Shown: positions 21,280 to 33,633, counted from the first letter of the stretch. The stretch: 64,000 nt of DNA from Perca fluviatilis (GCF_010015445.1 NC_053116.1:6483809-6547808); one strand, 5' to 3'. Notes: generated from the sequence alone by a model not told the origin. A program made the numbers and translations.

Positions 21280-21691
21280 TGGTGCGTTCTTTTTGTCTTG
21301 TAATCATTGTTGTCATATAGCAACCGAGCATCTCTAGCCAATTACAGCTGCACAAGCTACAAAATAACTAATTAGGCGGTATTTAACTCCTAATAAGACT
21401 GTAGCGACATGCCTATAGGTAGCAGTATACAGTGCTGTGCACGACTTGTGTACAACTTCTTCCTTTGGTTACAACAAACACAAAAGTGCTTAAAATTGTA
21501 GAAAACCACAATGTTTACTACGTGTGATGCACGACGTAGCCATCTTTGAAAGTGAACTCGGGGTCCTCTGAGTTCAGACGACTTGACGAGTCGTAAATAC
21601 GACCTCGGTGGGCGTTCTTTTTGCAACTTCCGGTTCGTAACTCCGGAAAACGACTCGCAGATCGACTCCGGTGGACAAAAAGAACGCACCA
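21280..21691. mobile_element. Inverted-repeat element with TGGTGCGTTCTTTTTGTC ends
   Basis: TGGTGCGTTCTTTTTGTC at the left and its exact reverse complement GACAAAAAGAACGCACCA at the right, each flanked by TTA. A 3-bp TTA duplication would fit PIF/Harbinger-type insertion. The interior is non-coding. Confidence 0.8.
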
Positions 21692-22254
21692 TTACATCCA
21701 AAGCACTTTTCCTCTTCGGTCCCCCTACAGGTTGGAAGCGGAATTGTCCATTACCTTAACCGTTAATGTCTCATTTGAACTACAGATCCGCTACCCGATT
21801 TGGCAAACTTGCATAGTGCGGTTATAGCCGACAGAGGGTTACAGACAAATTCTGTACGTTTGACCTTCTCATTCAGGTTTTCTGCCATTTTTCACGGCTC
21901 TAGCCAAGCATCTATAGCTGGTTATGTGGGCAGATGGCGGTTCCCATTTATAATCCCACCTACAAATAAGCAGCGTCTTCCAGAACAAACACAGTGATCG
22001 CAGTGTGCCCAATTGGGTTTCTCAATGTCCGCTTGTGAAAGCGCGCGGATCTCAGTGCTCACGTCTCCTGGTCTTTGGACGGGAACGAGGAAGACGAGGA
22101 GAAAGGGACGGGGTGGGAACAGGAGGAGAAAACAGAAGGGGACAGAAAGACAATCAGCTCAGTGTTTGTGCGGTGCTGTGATCCTCTGTGATCTGCTCTG
22201 ATTCTGTCCTCTCCAGGGTTCAGAGCCCACGCTAAACGAGTTTGGCTCGCTGGG

Positions 22255-22292
22255 ATAGTACCTCCCCCCCCACCCCCACCCCCCCCCCCGAA
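22255..22292. repeat. C-rich tract (potential G-quadruplex on minus strand)
   Basis: Runs of five to ten C separated by single A between 22262 and 22290. On the minus strand this gives four or more G-runs. Confidence 0.7.
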
Positions 22293-22329
22293 CAAACCGC
22301 CGACGGACTCAAAAGAAAACATTTGGAAC

Positions 22330-23040
22330 AAGGAAAAACTGTTCTCTCGTTCTCTTTTTCTCTGACAGTCTGCGTTCTTCTTCTTTTTTGGTCAGTTTTG
22401 GGTCTGGTTGCGTTCCCTCTCAGCCCAGCCACTGTAGTTTTCTTTGTCTCCTGCTTTTCCTCTCTTTCCCAGGAGTCTTGTTTCATCTCTTTCTGCCACC
22501 TTTCTACAGGTCATCTCATTCTCCTTCCTCCGTGTCCTTTCATTTCACCTTTTCCTTTCCTTTCATTCACTCTATTTTCCACGTTAGCTCTCTTTTTTTC
22601 CCCCACTGTCTTCTCCTTTCCCACCATTTTAAATAATTTCATTTTGCCGACATTCATTTTCTTACAGCTTTTTCTGTTTGTTTTTTCCACTCTCTTTCAC
22701 TCCATCTTTTACTCTTCCTCATCGTCCCCTTTTTCTCTCTAACCCCCTCTTTCCGCCAACTTCATGACATTTTCCTAATTTTCACTCAATCTCCTTCTCT
22801 ATCACCTGGTCCTCTTGTTGTCATCCTCTTTCATCACATCACCTCCCTCCCTTTTAACCCCTTTAACCCATGTTGTTTGCCTCTACCTTTTTGTTCCTAA
22901 CCAGTTTTCCTTTTTCATCACGTGTAGCTCTTTTTCAACCCATCTTCACATCATATTCCTCTCTTCACCTCTTTCTATCCTTTTTCCCCTCTATCTTTGC
23001 CTTCTTTCAATTGATCCATTTCTTCTCTTGATCTCCCTCT
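22330..23040. repeat. 700-bp polypyrimidine-rich tract on + strand
   Basis: The + strand is dominated by C and T, with CTTTTCC, TTTCATTC and CTCTTTC words. Open frames here (Ser/Phe/Leu-rich) result from the base bias and are not called genes. A similar but shorter tract lies at 31640-31835. Confidence 0.75.
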
Positions 23041-23241
23041 AACCATAATAATCATAATAATCATAATATTTTATACCTGTGAAAAAAAATATGAAAATGT
23101 AAAAAAAGTAAAAACAAAATATACTAAATACAACAATACAACGACACAGTTGCTAAAATAATCATTTGGCATGCTTAAATCTCGTGTTTTTTAGCTAGCT
23201 ACCGGCACTTCCCTATGGTAGGATGAAAGTGGGCCATACTG

Positions 23242-23428
23242 GGATGTGATTGGCCAGTATTCAGATAAGAGACAAACCAGTGGGCCAATCGTGTGATCTC
23301 TCTCCTCCCTGTGGGCCGGTCAGTCAAAGACCAAGGATGTGATTGGCCAGTGTTCATATGAAAGACACACAAGTGGGCCAATCACGTGATCTCTCTTCTC
23401 TTTATGGGCCGAGTGCAGCCCATTCAGC
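23242..23428. repeat. Two tandem ~93-bp units
   Basis: GGATGTGATTGGCCAGT begins at 23242 and again at 23335. Each unit continues with a GTGGGCCAATC then GTGATCTCTCT segment, with about 80 percent identity by eye. Each contains one direct and one inverted CCAAT-like word (ATTGG, CCAAT). Confidence 0.8.
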
Positions 23429-24115
23429 CCACATAAATAGACTGCTGGGAAATCTCCCGATACACCCGGTGGCCAATCCATTGCAACTACATCACTTAGA
23501 AATGCAAACAATATTCACAGATTATATAATGAAATCAGATTGAAATAGGTGGGCTTTTAAAAGATTGGAACCTAACCACAGACTTTATAATATTAATGGA
23601 CAACGCGTCCGGTTCGGCGAAATGCTGCAAATGCGGAAGTGCCTTAAACCTGCGTTCTATCTGAATTCCAGCAGGGGGCGACACGTTCGGTTTCTGTAGA
23701 AGTCTATGACAGAGTGACCCACTTCTCACTTGATTTATTACCTCAGTAAACATCTTCATAATGAGTTTATGGTCTCAATAGTTAGTTTTAAGTCTTCTGC
23801 AACACAGAATGATGTTCATTTTTTGAATTATGGTCTCGTTGATTTTAAAGCAGGGGGTGTTTTAGGGCGTGGCTATGATGTGATTGGCAGTGAAAGTGTG
23901 TAACGTAATGTAGAGTGTAAGCAGCTCCTCCCTCACTCCTCCCTCTCGTCTAAAATCGTCACATCTGCGACCAGGATGGCTGCTCCCGTAACGGCGAACT
24001 CGACGACTCCTAGCAGATCTCCACAAACCAACGGGTGACATCACACATGCTCTGTCCACTAATATTATACAGTCTATGAACCTAACCAAACTGTGACTGT
24101 TACCAACGTCTTTAA

Positions 24116-24569
24116 TTCTTGTGTTGTCTTCCCAATCGACCATGCAACTTTTGTTTTTCTGGGTCTAAATTTCAAATTACAACTATTTGGTTGTCTTTTC
24201 TCGACACTTTTCTGGCTTTCCCGATGTTTTTCTCACTTTTCCCGACGTTTTTGTCACTTTTTTCCAAGTGTTTTTGTCACTTTTTCCGATGCTTTTATCA
24301 ATTTGTTCTTTGCTTTTTGACGTTTATGTCGTTGTTTTTTTCCCCACGTTTTTGAAGCTTTTTCGGAAATTTTTTTTTCACTTTTTTTAACATTCTTTTA
24401 TCATTTTTTTTCCAATGCTGTAAAATTGAATTAAACCCAATGTAATGAACGTAGTGAGCTGATCATTTTCTTTACTTGTTTTTTGACAATTCGGTTGAAA
24501 GAAACCCAAATTTCTGACATAGAAACTTTTTGAAAATGGGTCAGATTTGACCCGAGGGCAACAGGAGGG
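24116..24569. mobile_element. TTAA-flanked inverted-repeat element, copy 3
   Basis: TTAA at 24112-24115 precedes TTCTTGTGTTGTCTTCCC; the right end is GACCCGAGGGCAACAGGAGG then G and TTAA at 24570-24573. The interior has many CACTTTT-CCGACG repeats. Ends have drifted from copy 2. Non-coding. Confidence 0.75.
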
Positions 24570-24775
24570 TTAAAAAAAACGCAACTGTTACGTTCACTGG
24601 TTCAGATATGAGGTTGTATTTCCCGCCACCGCTAGGTGCGCTACTTATGAAACGCTCCTGTGGGTAGTCTTAGCGGGGGGGGGGGAACAAATGACCCATA
24701 TTGACGTATAGTTTGGAGGACTTGTTGCATAACTGAGATGAATAAAACAAACTGGGGATTGCGTGTGGTGTGGAG

Positions 24776-24985
24776 ATGTGTGTGTGTGTGTGTGTGTTGT
24801 GTGTGTTTTCCTACATCGGGTCATTTGCTGTACTCGGTGTGAGTGTGTTAGTGTAAATAGTTTTAAAAGTGCGTGTGTGTGTTGCTGAGGTTACTGATAG
24901 GAATGTGAGGAGGAAACTCCTGTGGAAGTTTGGGATGTTCGGAAAGGGTGTGTGTGCCTCCATGTGTGTGTGTGTGTGTGTGTGT
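24776..24985. repeat. TG-rich microsatellite region
   Basis: Two GT arrays (24776-24806 and 24963-24985), followed by a GA-rich tract. No gene. Confidence 0.85.
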
Positions 24986-24999
24986 AGAGAGAGAGAGGG

Positions 25000-26024
25000 A
25001 GAGGAAGAGGTGTATATTTTTGTGGGAACACCTCACCCCGCTGCTTGTTACCCTGACTGGAAAAGATAACAGCAGGCTGGATTCCCCTTCTCCCAGCTGG
25101 AAATGAACACACGTGAGCGTCCAGGGTGTGTACACGCTGTGTGTTTCTGTGTGTAAAACCTTCGGGGGTCGTTTCTGTTTGCAAACAGAAAAGAACTTTC
25201 ACATTAGCCCTCTGCTGGTTTTGTGCGACCCAGCTAATTGTTTAGTCACTGCAATGTTCCTGTTTGAATGTAAGAACTTTTTAATGGTCTTACAAGCACA
25301 CATCGTTAAGCTTTTTGTTCTTGAACAAGTTATGACCATCACTTAAACATTCTACAATGTACAAAACTAGCGTTTCGACAAAATGTTTGTGACGAGAATC
25401 TATAGAGATAGTATAGAAAAAGATTGAATTCAAGAAAGAAAGAAGGGGACATTGAAGAAAAAAGTATAGAAAGGAGGCACAAATGTAAAGATGGGATCAA
25501 AAAGTCTCTTTTCTTGTTCCCCATGAAAAAGTTCAGCATGTAACACTCGTAAAATAGCAAAATTCTGATGTTAAAATGTTCACGCTTTATATAGCACATG
25601 ATCATGTGCTGCGTTCACGTTGAAGGTCCCTGTGTCAACATCTAGTTTTGAAAGTTGTGTGCTTTTTATGTTGCATTTCACCCTTGACCACATAGCAAAC
25701 CTGGGTCCAGGTCGTATTTTAGCATTTGGGTGATCTGGAACGGGATATGCACTGGGTCCGTATTACGTAACGTAACTGGAGGTTATTAAGGACCCAGTTT
25801 ACCTAAGAACTTCATCCGCCCGTATCTCCATATAATAGAGAATGAGTGCATGATTGGTGATTTCTTTGTTATTGTGTGCTCACAGTGTGAATGCATGGTG
25901 AGAGAGACCTAGAGACAGACTATAAGATGCAAATGGAGATAGACACTGAGGGGGGAAAAGACTCCAGAAAGAACTACAGGGAGAGGCAGGGAGAATGGAA
26001 TTTGTACATGTGTTTGAAAAAAAC

Positions 26025-26085
<61 letters not shown>

Positions 26086-26590
26086 TTCCCATCTCTTTTT
26101 GTCTCCGTGGTGTTTTATTGGTCACATGTGGTTAGGATGTCAGATCAGTCACCACAACTACACACTGACTCAGTAACTGGGTATATGTGTGTGTGTGTGT
26201 GTGTGGGGGGGGACTTTCTATTTCATGTATTGTATTTTATATGTCCATGTGCCTCAGAATGTCCTTTCCTTTCTGACTGCTGAACATGGAGTAATGACAT
26301 GGTGTGTGTTCAAACAGGAATTGATGACAGAAACAGTCAAGACTCAAAGCCTTGCCTCTGTGTTTTGGGCGCAGATCCACTACGTGACGTTTGCCTGTGA
26401 ATGTCCTTTCATATTCCTCTGTACGTCAGTGAGACTTGACGGAATGATTTAAGTATTTTTAATAAAGGTTCTTGCGTGAAGATCATAGTTTACACTGTAG
26501 CTAGATGAAATCGTCTTCATGTTAATGTAAAACAGAAGATGATTTGATTGCAGAGCCCTGAGCCTCTTCGCATGTACTCTACAACTTTTC
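25000..26590. other. Intergenic with simple repeats only
   Basis: Contains a pure (GA)n array at 26031-26080 and a (GT)n with G-run at 26185-26212. No coding region recognised. Confidence 0.5.
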
Positions 26591-26599
26591 ACAGACGTG

Positions 26600-27745
26600 G
26601 TGCAGTGTTGTAGTACTTTTTGAAGGTCTCGGTCTCACTCGGAATCGACCGCATTTTTACTCAGTCTTGTCTCGGTCTCGGATAAAGGGGAACCAGGATT
26701 TTATTTCGAGACCGGTCAAGACCACACCTGCAGAGATATTGCTAAATTGCCTGTGCATTGTCTGATTCATGTGTTTGTCTGATTCAATTTTTATTTTTTT
26801 TAAGAGTTTATTTGCAAAACAACATCTAAAAAGAAACACATAGCAGTGTGTATATTCTGCCATGTAACGCTAAACAACACAGCTGGGACCACCTAACATT
26901 TGCATCCGCACTAAATAAGGAAGCATGAAGAAAGGGAAGTGTAAGTGATGCTAGCAAAGCTAGCTAGCTAAAGTTAGCTAGCGAAAGTTCTGCCTCTGTA
27001 CCAAAACGCTCCAGAAATCTCTTCTCCCCTTAGCGAATATTAGCTAAACATGTGATGTAGTTGTGTATATAATGTTGGTTTCAGTTGTTTGGTCTGGTCT
27101 TGGTCTTGACTCGGTCTCGCCCTGTCTTGGTAGTGGTCTTGTCTCGGTCTCAACCCCTCAAAGTCTTGGTCTTGACTCTGTCTCGCCCTGTCATGGTCTT
27201 GACTTGGTCTCACCCCGTCTTGGTAGTGGTCTTGTCTCAGTCTCAACCCCTCAAAGTCATGGTCTCGACATGGTCTCGCCCTGTACTGGTCTCGACACGG
27301 TCTCGCCCTGTCACGGTCTCAATTCGGTCTTGCCCTATAATGGTCTCAACTCGGTCTCGCCCTGTCTTGGTCTCGTCTCAGTCACAACCCCTCAAAGTCT
27401 TGGTCTCGACTCGGTCTCGCCCTGTTATGGTCTCGACTCGGTCTCACCCTGTCTCGGTCTTGGTCTCGTCTCAGTCTCAACCCCTCAAAGTCTTGGTCTC
27501 GACTCGGTCTCGCCCTGTCTTGGTAGTGATCTTGTCTCTGTCTCAACCCCTCAAAGTCTTTGTCTTGACTCGGTCTCGCCCTGACATGGTCTCGACTAGG
27601 TCTCGCCCTGTCTTGGTCTTGGTCTTGGTCTCGTCTCAGTCTCAACCCCTCAAAGTCTTGTTATTGACTCGGCCTCTCCCTGTCTTGGTCTCGACTCGGT
27701 CTTGACTCAGTCTCGCCCTGTCTTGGTCTCGATTCGGGACTCAAA
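26600..27745. repeat. GGTCTCGACTCGGTCTCG minisatellite and its flanking repeat
   Basis: From about 27073 to 27735 the + strand is built from variants of TCGGTCTCGCCCTGTCTTGG. CAACCCCTCAAAGTC recurs six times at irregular spacing (about 27151, 27244, 27385, 27479, 27544, 27643). Related words are already present at 26622-26700. Long open frames on both strands are by-products of the repeat. Confidence 0.85.
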
Positions 27746-27960
27746 TTGGCAAATGTTCAGCTTTATCCATGAAGTACATGGCCTCCTAGGACCCCTCCAG
27801 AAATCTCAGGTACTTTCCCCATTTTTTGGTGTTAAAAACTCAATCTAGCAAACCGTTTGTATGACATTATTTTTCAAATGCTGGCACTCTAGCCATCTCA
27901 CAAGCCCATCCATGGAGATGCAGTTTATTTGAATAGTCAACCACTTTGGAACCAAACTCA

Positions 27961-28567
27961 CTCTGTTACCCCTTTTCCACCAACAAGAACCAGGTCCTGG
28001 TTCAGAGCTAGAGCTAGTGCCGGTTCGGAGTTGGTTCGACTGACGAGCCTCCAAAGAACCGGTTTGCTTTTCCACAGGCTAAAGAGCCGGCACGGAGCCA
28101 GGTCTTACGTCACTGTATACGTCTCATCTTTCCCAGCAACGTTAGCGCGGCGGCGCCAAACACAAACACACCATCAACAATGGCGGACGTTGCTTTGCTA
28201 TTGATGTTCATGGCTTAGCGGACCTACATCGGCATCCACACTCGGCGGATCCAACGAGTTCGCGCGGCTCGCCTTTATAGTGCAAGAAAGCAGCTTGTTC
28301 CCTCCACTGACCACTGCTGTTGTTGTTTAATCGCGTCCATTGTGTTTATCTGCTAATTCAAAAATGGCGGTCACAAGTTTCTGTTCGTCTTGTTGGTCAC
28401 GGTAACCCCGCCCCCAGCCGCTGACGTAAGCGGTTCTTACTGCTGGACCAGCAATGATTTGGTGCTACTTAAGAACCACTTTTACTGGTTCGGAGCTGGT
28501 GCTTTGGTGGTCGAAAAACAAAGAACCGATTTGAAACTAGGCTCTGGCTCCGAACCAGCACCAGCTC
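27961..28567. mobile_element. Element with long imperfect terminal inverted repeats (GAACCAG... family)
   Basis: The left side (ACCCCTTTTCCACCAACAAG and then CAGGTCCTGGTTCAGAGCT) pairs imperfectly with the right side (GGTTCGGAGCTGGTGCTTTGG ending near CGAACCAGCACCAGCTCTG). The GC-rich centre holds CAACAATGGCGGACG. No coding region. Likely a non-autonomous DNA transposon; boundaries approximate. Confidence 0.6.
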
Positions 28568-29198
28568 TGCCTTGGTGTGTCTGTGGTTGTGTACCTGCCT
28601 GGTGCTCTGCTCCATCGTCTGTACTCTGCCTGCGGTATGGCTCTGGCTTGACCAGATGATGTCATCCTCCCTGCCGCAGGATGTCAGGCTCTCCTCCATA
28701 CCCCCACTGCTTCCTGTTTCCTGTCTCTGTAGGAAGTAGCTCTGTGTTCACTTCCTGTCAGAGGGGCCGTTAGGGACAGGAATGGAGTGGAGATTTACTG
28801 TAGTAAGTAACAGCTTGTAATGATGTTGGCAGGACTGTATGAGGTCACAGAAAAACTCTCTCTTTTTTTTACTATGTATAACTATATAATTTTTTAGTAG
28901 CTGTAAAGCATTAAAGCAGTCTCTAAAAAAAAAAGTGCAAAAAGTAGAATAACAGAAGTGCAGAACATAAAAGGGAAACATCAAACGTGAGGTCGAGGAC
29001 AATATCAAAGACCGTTCCAGCCTCTGTGTTGGATTAAAACTCTGGGATCCAGTTTTTCCCGTTTGGGAGGAAGCTGAATTGTTTTTTTGTCGACTGTAAC
29101 CTGGAGACAGTCGGTCTATTTCCACAAGTCACAGGAAAGAGAGAATCACCCCTGACCCTGCCTTTACTTTTAATAGACACCAGGCGTATACACTACAG

Positions 29199-29543
29199 CA
29201 ATGGTTCTCAAACTTTTTTCAATAATGTACCCCCTGTGAAATATTCTCTGTGCCAAGTAACCCCCTGATCAGCACAAAGCATTTAAAAAAAAACAACAGC
29301 CTGTATAAAATCATACATTACAGCGCTGCACTACCACTGTCTGATTGACTAAACAACAACTTTGTAACTGAAAAACATTTAAATGCTACTTCAAATGTTT
29401 AAAATCCATTACTAAATTTATTTACTATTATAGCATAATTGTTCAGGGAATTATGCATGACTGATATTTTTAAATTAACATATTGAAAAAAAATCTCACG
29501 TACCCCCTGCAGTGCTCCAAAGTACATTTGAGAAACACTGCAG
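29199..29543. mobile_element. hAT-like element with CAGTGxTTCTCAAA ends
   Basis: The left end CAATGGTTCTCAAACTTTT and right end GTACATTTGAGAAACACTG are inverted repeats. TACCCCCTG occurs near both ends in inverted arrangement. The CAG-type end is typical of hAT elements. No transposase visible. Confidence 0.75.
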
Positions 29544-30039
29544 TACAGTATATGACCTATACTCTCCTCCCACTGCCCTTTTCCTTTATCTCCACCTCCT
29601 TCTCATCTCCTCTTCTCTTGTTATCTAGTATTCTCTCTCTTTGTGACTTATCCTTTCTATCTGTCCTTGTTCTTACTCCTGTCTCTTCGTCTATAGCTGT
29701 GTGAAAAAGGGAGGGGTTGATGGATGAAACATTTCAACTTTATTCAAATAAGGGCAACATTTGCGATTTGATGAATAACGCAGTAATGCAGTGGTGGCAA
29801 GTCTATTCTGGGTGTAGGTAAATGTGGACTGAAGAAGTTCAGTAATGTAGCTTCTGGAATCTCCTTGTAATACAAAGGCATTTTGCCTCCAAGATCACAG
29901 ATAAAAAAAAAAGAAATGAAGCGCTGCTTTACTGTCCTTCCAAAAAGAAAACGACATATGTTTACGCGCAAGTGGTGGATGGCCCAGCAGTTTTCCTTGG
30001 ATTAGGGTGGCACTTAAATCATGGTTGCAGCTGTTGCTG

Positions 30040-30312
30040 TGGTTCTGCTCCGCGCCCTGCAATGCCCTGCTACACTCTGCAGTGCCCTGCTATGCCCTGC
30101 TACGCCCTGCTGTGCCCTGTTACACCCTGCTACACTCTGCAGTGCCCTGCTAGGCCCTGTTATGTCCTGCTACGCCTTGCTACGTCCTGCTACGCCCTGC
30201 TACGTCCTGCTACGCCCTGCAGTAGCCTGCTACGCCCTGCTATGCCCTGCAGTGCCCTGCTACGCCCTGTTACACCCTGCTACACCCTGTAACGCCCTGC
30301 AGTGCCCTACTA
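30040..30312. repeat. CCCTGCTACG decamer-type minisatellite
   Basis: About 25 variants of the 10-bp unit CCCTGCTACG (with CAGTG, TATG and TACA variants) are in tandem. They are partly organised in 20-bp pairs. Frames stay open across the array because of the Cys/Pro/Ala/Leu-biased unit; no gene is implied. The array abuts a LINE tail. Confidence 0.92.
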
Positions 30313-30655
30313 CAACTACTATTTCTAGTCATAGTTCCATAATCTTAATTGTGACTTTCATTGCCACTGTTCATCACACCCCCAACCGGTACCGTCAGAC
30401 ACCGCCTACCAAGAGCCTGGGTCTGTCCCAGGTTTCTCCCTTAAAGGAAGTTTTCCTCACCACCCGAGGTTTCTCCCTAAAAGGGAGTTTTTCCTCGCCA
30501 CTGTCGCACTAAATGCTTGCTCTTGGGGGAAGTACTGGAATTGTTGGGTCTTTGTAAATTATAGAGTGTGGTCTAGACCTACTCTATCTGTAAAGTGTCT
30601 TGAGATAACTGTTGTTATTATTTGATACTATAAAAATAACTGAATTGAATTGAAT
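30313..30655 (+). mobile_element. LINE 3' tail (second copy), TTGAA end
   Basis: The body matches 1-183 and ends AACTGAATTGAATTGAATTGG. An internal near-duplicate is visible: GGTTTCTCCCTTAAAGGAAG and GGTTTCTCCCTAAAAGGGAG 40 bp apart. No coding sequence. Confidence 0.7.
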
Positions 30656-31200
30656 TGGATGGGTCAACTAAACATTGGACTTCGTTTCTCGTTTTCTACC
30701 TGCCTGGAGGGAATCATGCATTTGCGCGCGTGTGTGCGTCTGCAGCTAATCTCGCATACAATGTACTACTGGACCCATCAGCCTAATATTTTTAGTGCAC
30801 ATTTATGACTTTATGCTCAAGGACCTCTCATGGTTAAGGTGCTTCACAATCTTTGAAAACACTATTTTATTGACGGCTTTGTTTTATACCATCATTGACT
30901 GCTGACTCCTCACTCCTCTTAACAGCTGATCAACAAAGTGCTTCAGTAGCAAAAGACATTTCCGGCAATTGGCTAATAACAAGTATTACCTCATCTGTTG
31001 CAGGCCACATTTTGGCCTTTTATCTTGGCTCAAAAACATAGAAAAGTTTGGTCTCATGTTGAACAACATTTGCAGATTGATTCCATACCCAAAATGTTAT
31101 GGTCCATGAGTTAGGCTCCATACTAGATGAACAAATCCCAGTTTTTTGTTATTTCTGCCGCCTTCTTGACTTGAGTGAGATTGAGTCTAAATTGACGACG
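30656..31200. other. Intergenic, no feature recognised
   Basis: No coding region or recognisable repeat was found. Confidence 0.4.
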
Positions 31201-31217
31201 TTTCATATCTGGGATTG

Positions 31218-31412
31218 TTCCGGTGCTGCCGGAAATTGGGCGGGATGTCCCTTATTTCGTCTGGATGTCCGTCACCTTCCTCTTTCTTTGAACATGTTCC
31301 ACCAAAACAAGTTCCTTTCCGAGGCTATTTTGCAGAGGCACCGTTGCACCGTCCGGTGCTTAGCCCCGCCCAAGACGATTGTGATTGGTTTAAAGAAATA
31401 CAATTAGGCCTA
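31218..31412. mobile_element. GTTCCACCAAAACAAGTTCC repeat, copy A
   Basis: GTTCCACCAAAACAAGTTCC, GAGGCTATTTTGCAGAGGC and GATTGTGATTGGTTTAAAGA are shared in order with 37853-37957. No protein-coding sequence. An interspersed family of unknown class. Confidence 0.7.
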
Positions 31413-31639
31413 TATAAAGAAATCGCCTGCTACCTTTTACCTGGCTGGATTAGTACAAAGGCTTTTCCTGTAAGTATAATAAAAACTATTCCTAATTGCC
31501 GTTCTTTTCACTTTTAGTCACGGTTGCCGTTACATGTCTTTTATGATCATCAGAGGAAAAACCACACAGTTTCAGAAACATTAATAAGTTACATACAGTA
31601 ACTTCAAAGTAATGAAATTGCCAAATGCAGAGCCTTTTT

Positions 31640-31835
31640 TTAATTTATTTTGTCTTGTCTTTTGTCTCCTCTCCTCACTGTCCTCTCTCCTTTTTCCCCC
31701 TTTCTCCAATCTGTCCTCTCACGCTTGTTGTCTTTCTTCCCCCTCCCTCCCTCCCATTTCATCCCTCTATCCTCCCTCCTTCCTCCCTCCCTCACTCATC
31801 CACCCTCCCTCTCTTTCTCTCCCTCCCTCCTCACT
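31640..31835. repeat. Polypyrimidine tract (CCCTCCCTCC-rich)
   Basis: An almost pure C/T stretch on the + strand, containing CCCTCCCTCCCTCCC. Frames here are compositional artefacts. Confidence 0.85.
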
Positions 31836-32261
31836 GGGAGCCAAGGTGTGGGTGTTAAACCTCTGCGGTCTGCTGGTTTGGTGGCCTTGGCTTTGAACAG
31901 CTTGTGGGTTGTGGGTTCAGATCCCGGGCTGGCCTGACCGCTAACCTTGACTGGTGGAACCCATCTATCACCGTGGAAACAGTCAAACCATCCAATCAGT
32001 GAGGCAGAGTCTGAGTCAGCAGGAATGCAGAGAAAAAGTTCTGTTTTCTTCTATTCTAGTCATTTATCGTAAACTGTGTCAGGGTTCACTCTTCTACTGT
32101 TTCGCTCAATGTTTTATTCTTCGAAAAGGTGTGACAGAATGTGATGAATGAAAAAATAATAACGTTGAAATAAAGTTAAAAGCATTAAATTGGGCAAAAG
32201 CTCAAAATCTCAAAAGTGAAGAAAAATGGATATTACTGTAAAGACAGGGAATTGTAATAAA

Positions 32262-32926
32262 GATTTAAAGTGCCCATATTCTGCTCATTTTCAGGTTCAT
32301 ATTTGTATTTCAAGGTTGTACCAGAATAGGTTTACATGGTTTAATTTTCAAAAAACACCATATTTTTGTTGTACTGCACAGCTCTCTCTCACTGCTGCAG
32401 ATCCTCTTTTCACCTGGTCTCTGTTTTAGCTACAGAGTGAGACCTCTTTTCTTCTTCTTCTTCTGTACTATCTTTGATTGCACTCACACATGCTCAGTAG
32501 CTCAGATGTAGAGCATGTCAGCTAGCTCCATAGACAGTAAAAGAAAGGCTGTTTCTCCAACTTCAGTCTGTTACAAGACAGGATTAGCTGGGAGACTTCT
32601 TCTAAACGAGGGCGCACATGTAAGTAGATCTTTTGTATATTATGGTGAACTTGTGTGTGTTGTAGTAGTGTTAGCAGTGCTAGCGCTAGCATGCTAATGG
32701 TTGCGGTTAGCCAGCTCGTTTCGGCTAATGACGTAAAAAGCCGTGCAGATTTTGAACAGCTCACCCGGAGACTGAAGGCAGGACACATTCAGAAACCGTA
32801 TCTCACTCAAAACAGCATGGATGGATTTTTTTTCAAAGTTTGTATGCGTGCGGAAGCACCAGAGACACAAAATAACACCCCAAATCCCAGAAAAAGTGTT
32901 TTTTTCATAATATGGGCACTTTAATA
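32262..32926. mobile_element. Inverted-repeat element, 'AAAGTGCCCATATTATG' family, copy 2 (longer)
   Basis: TTTAAAGTGCCCATATTCTG at the left and CATAATATGGGCACTTTAAT at the right are near-perfect terminal inverted repeats. The right part contains the GATTTTTTTTCAAAGTTTGT segment that occurs inverted in copy 1 (7399-7735). The middle has ACCGTATCTCACTCAAAACA. Non-coding. Confidence 0.8.
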
Positions 32927-32999
32927 AAGGAAAACCCTCCAAAAAGTTTAGAACAATTTGGTTCCGTCTGAGTTCACGCAGCACTTTATCAAGTACAAC

Positions 33000-33181
33000 A
33001 AACACTGTAAAAAAAAAAAAATGTCACGCAGTAAAAAAATTGGGGAAAAACCTTCAAAAACATCGGGAAAATGTGACTAAATAATGTCGGAAAAAAGTGA
33101 CAAACCCATCGGGACCAAAACGTTAAATTTTGACCCAGAAAAACAAAAAGTTGCATGGTCGACGGGAAGACACCACAAGGG
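33000..33181. mobile_element. TTAA-flanked element, copy 4 (left-truncated)
   Basis: The right end GACGGGAAGACACCACAAGG then G is followed by TTAA at 33182-33185. The interior has the family's AAAAA-GTG repeats. The left end is absent. Confidence 0.6.
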
Positions 33182-33261
33182 TTAATGCACTGTTTTTTGG
33201 TTTACTTCATTTGGGTCGGATTGCATTCTCACCTAAAGTGAATTGAATTTTAGATCACTTG

Positions 33262-33633
33262 CAGTGTTGGGAGTAACAGCGTTTAAGTATAATGGTATTA
33301 TAATAATAATAATAATATAATGAGTTATTTTTTCAGTAACGGAGTAATCTAATTCATTACTTTTCCCATTGTTGCAACGCCGTTATCGTTACTGAGAATG
33401 TAAAGTGGCTATGCTCACGATAGTGAACAACAGTCAGGTCTGCTTTGCAATCTGCGGAAGCACATCCGACCACGTTCTCGCGTGATTTGTGATGACGCAT
33501 TTTAGTATGCTTGGATTTTTTCCAGGTGTGAAACCAAACCAAACCAAGTGGGAAAATGGCTCCAAGTTTACAAACTTATCAACTGATTGGTACCAGAGCA
33601 AACAAACTATAGGTGTAAAAAGCCCTAACACTG
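33262..33633. mobile_element. hAT-like element with CAGTGTTGGGAGTAAC ends
   Basis: CAGTGTTGGGAGTAACAGCG at the left and GCCCTAACACTG at the right are imperfect inverted repeats. ATTGTTGCAACGCCGTTATC is typical of this fish family. An ATA microsatellite sits at 33296-33320. Non-coding. Confidence 0.75.

Noticed and set aside
31844..31960. tRNA-like segment with GGGTTCAGATCCCGGGCTGG
   Set aside because: A B-box-like word is present but I could not fold a cloverleaf or find a matching A box at correct spacing.
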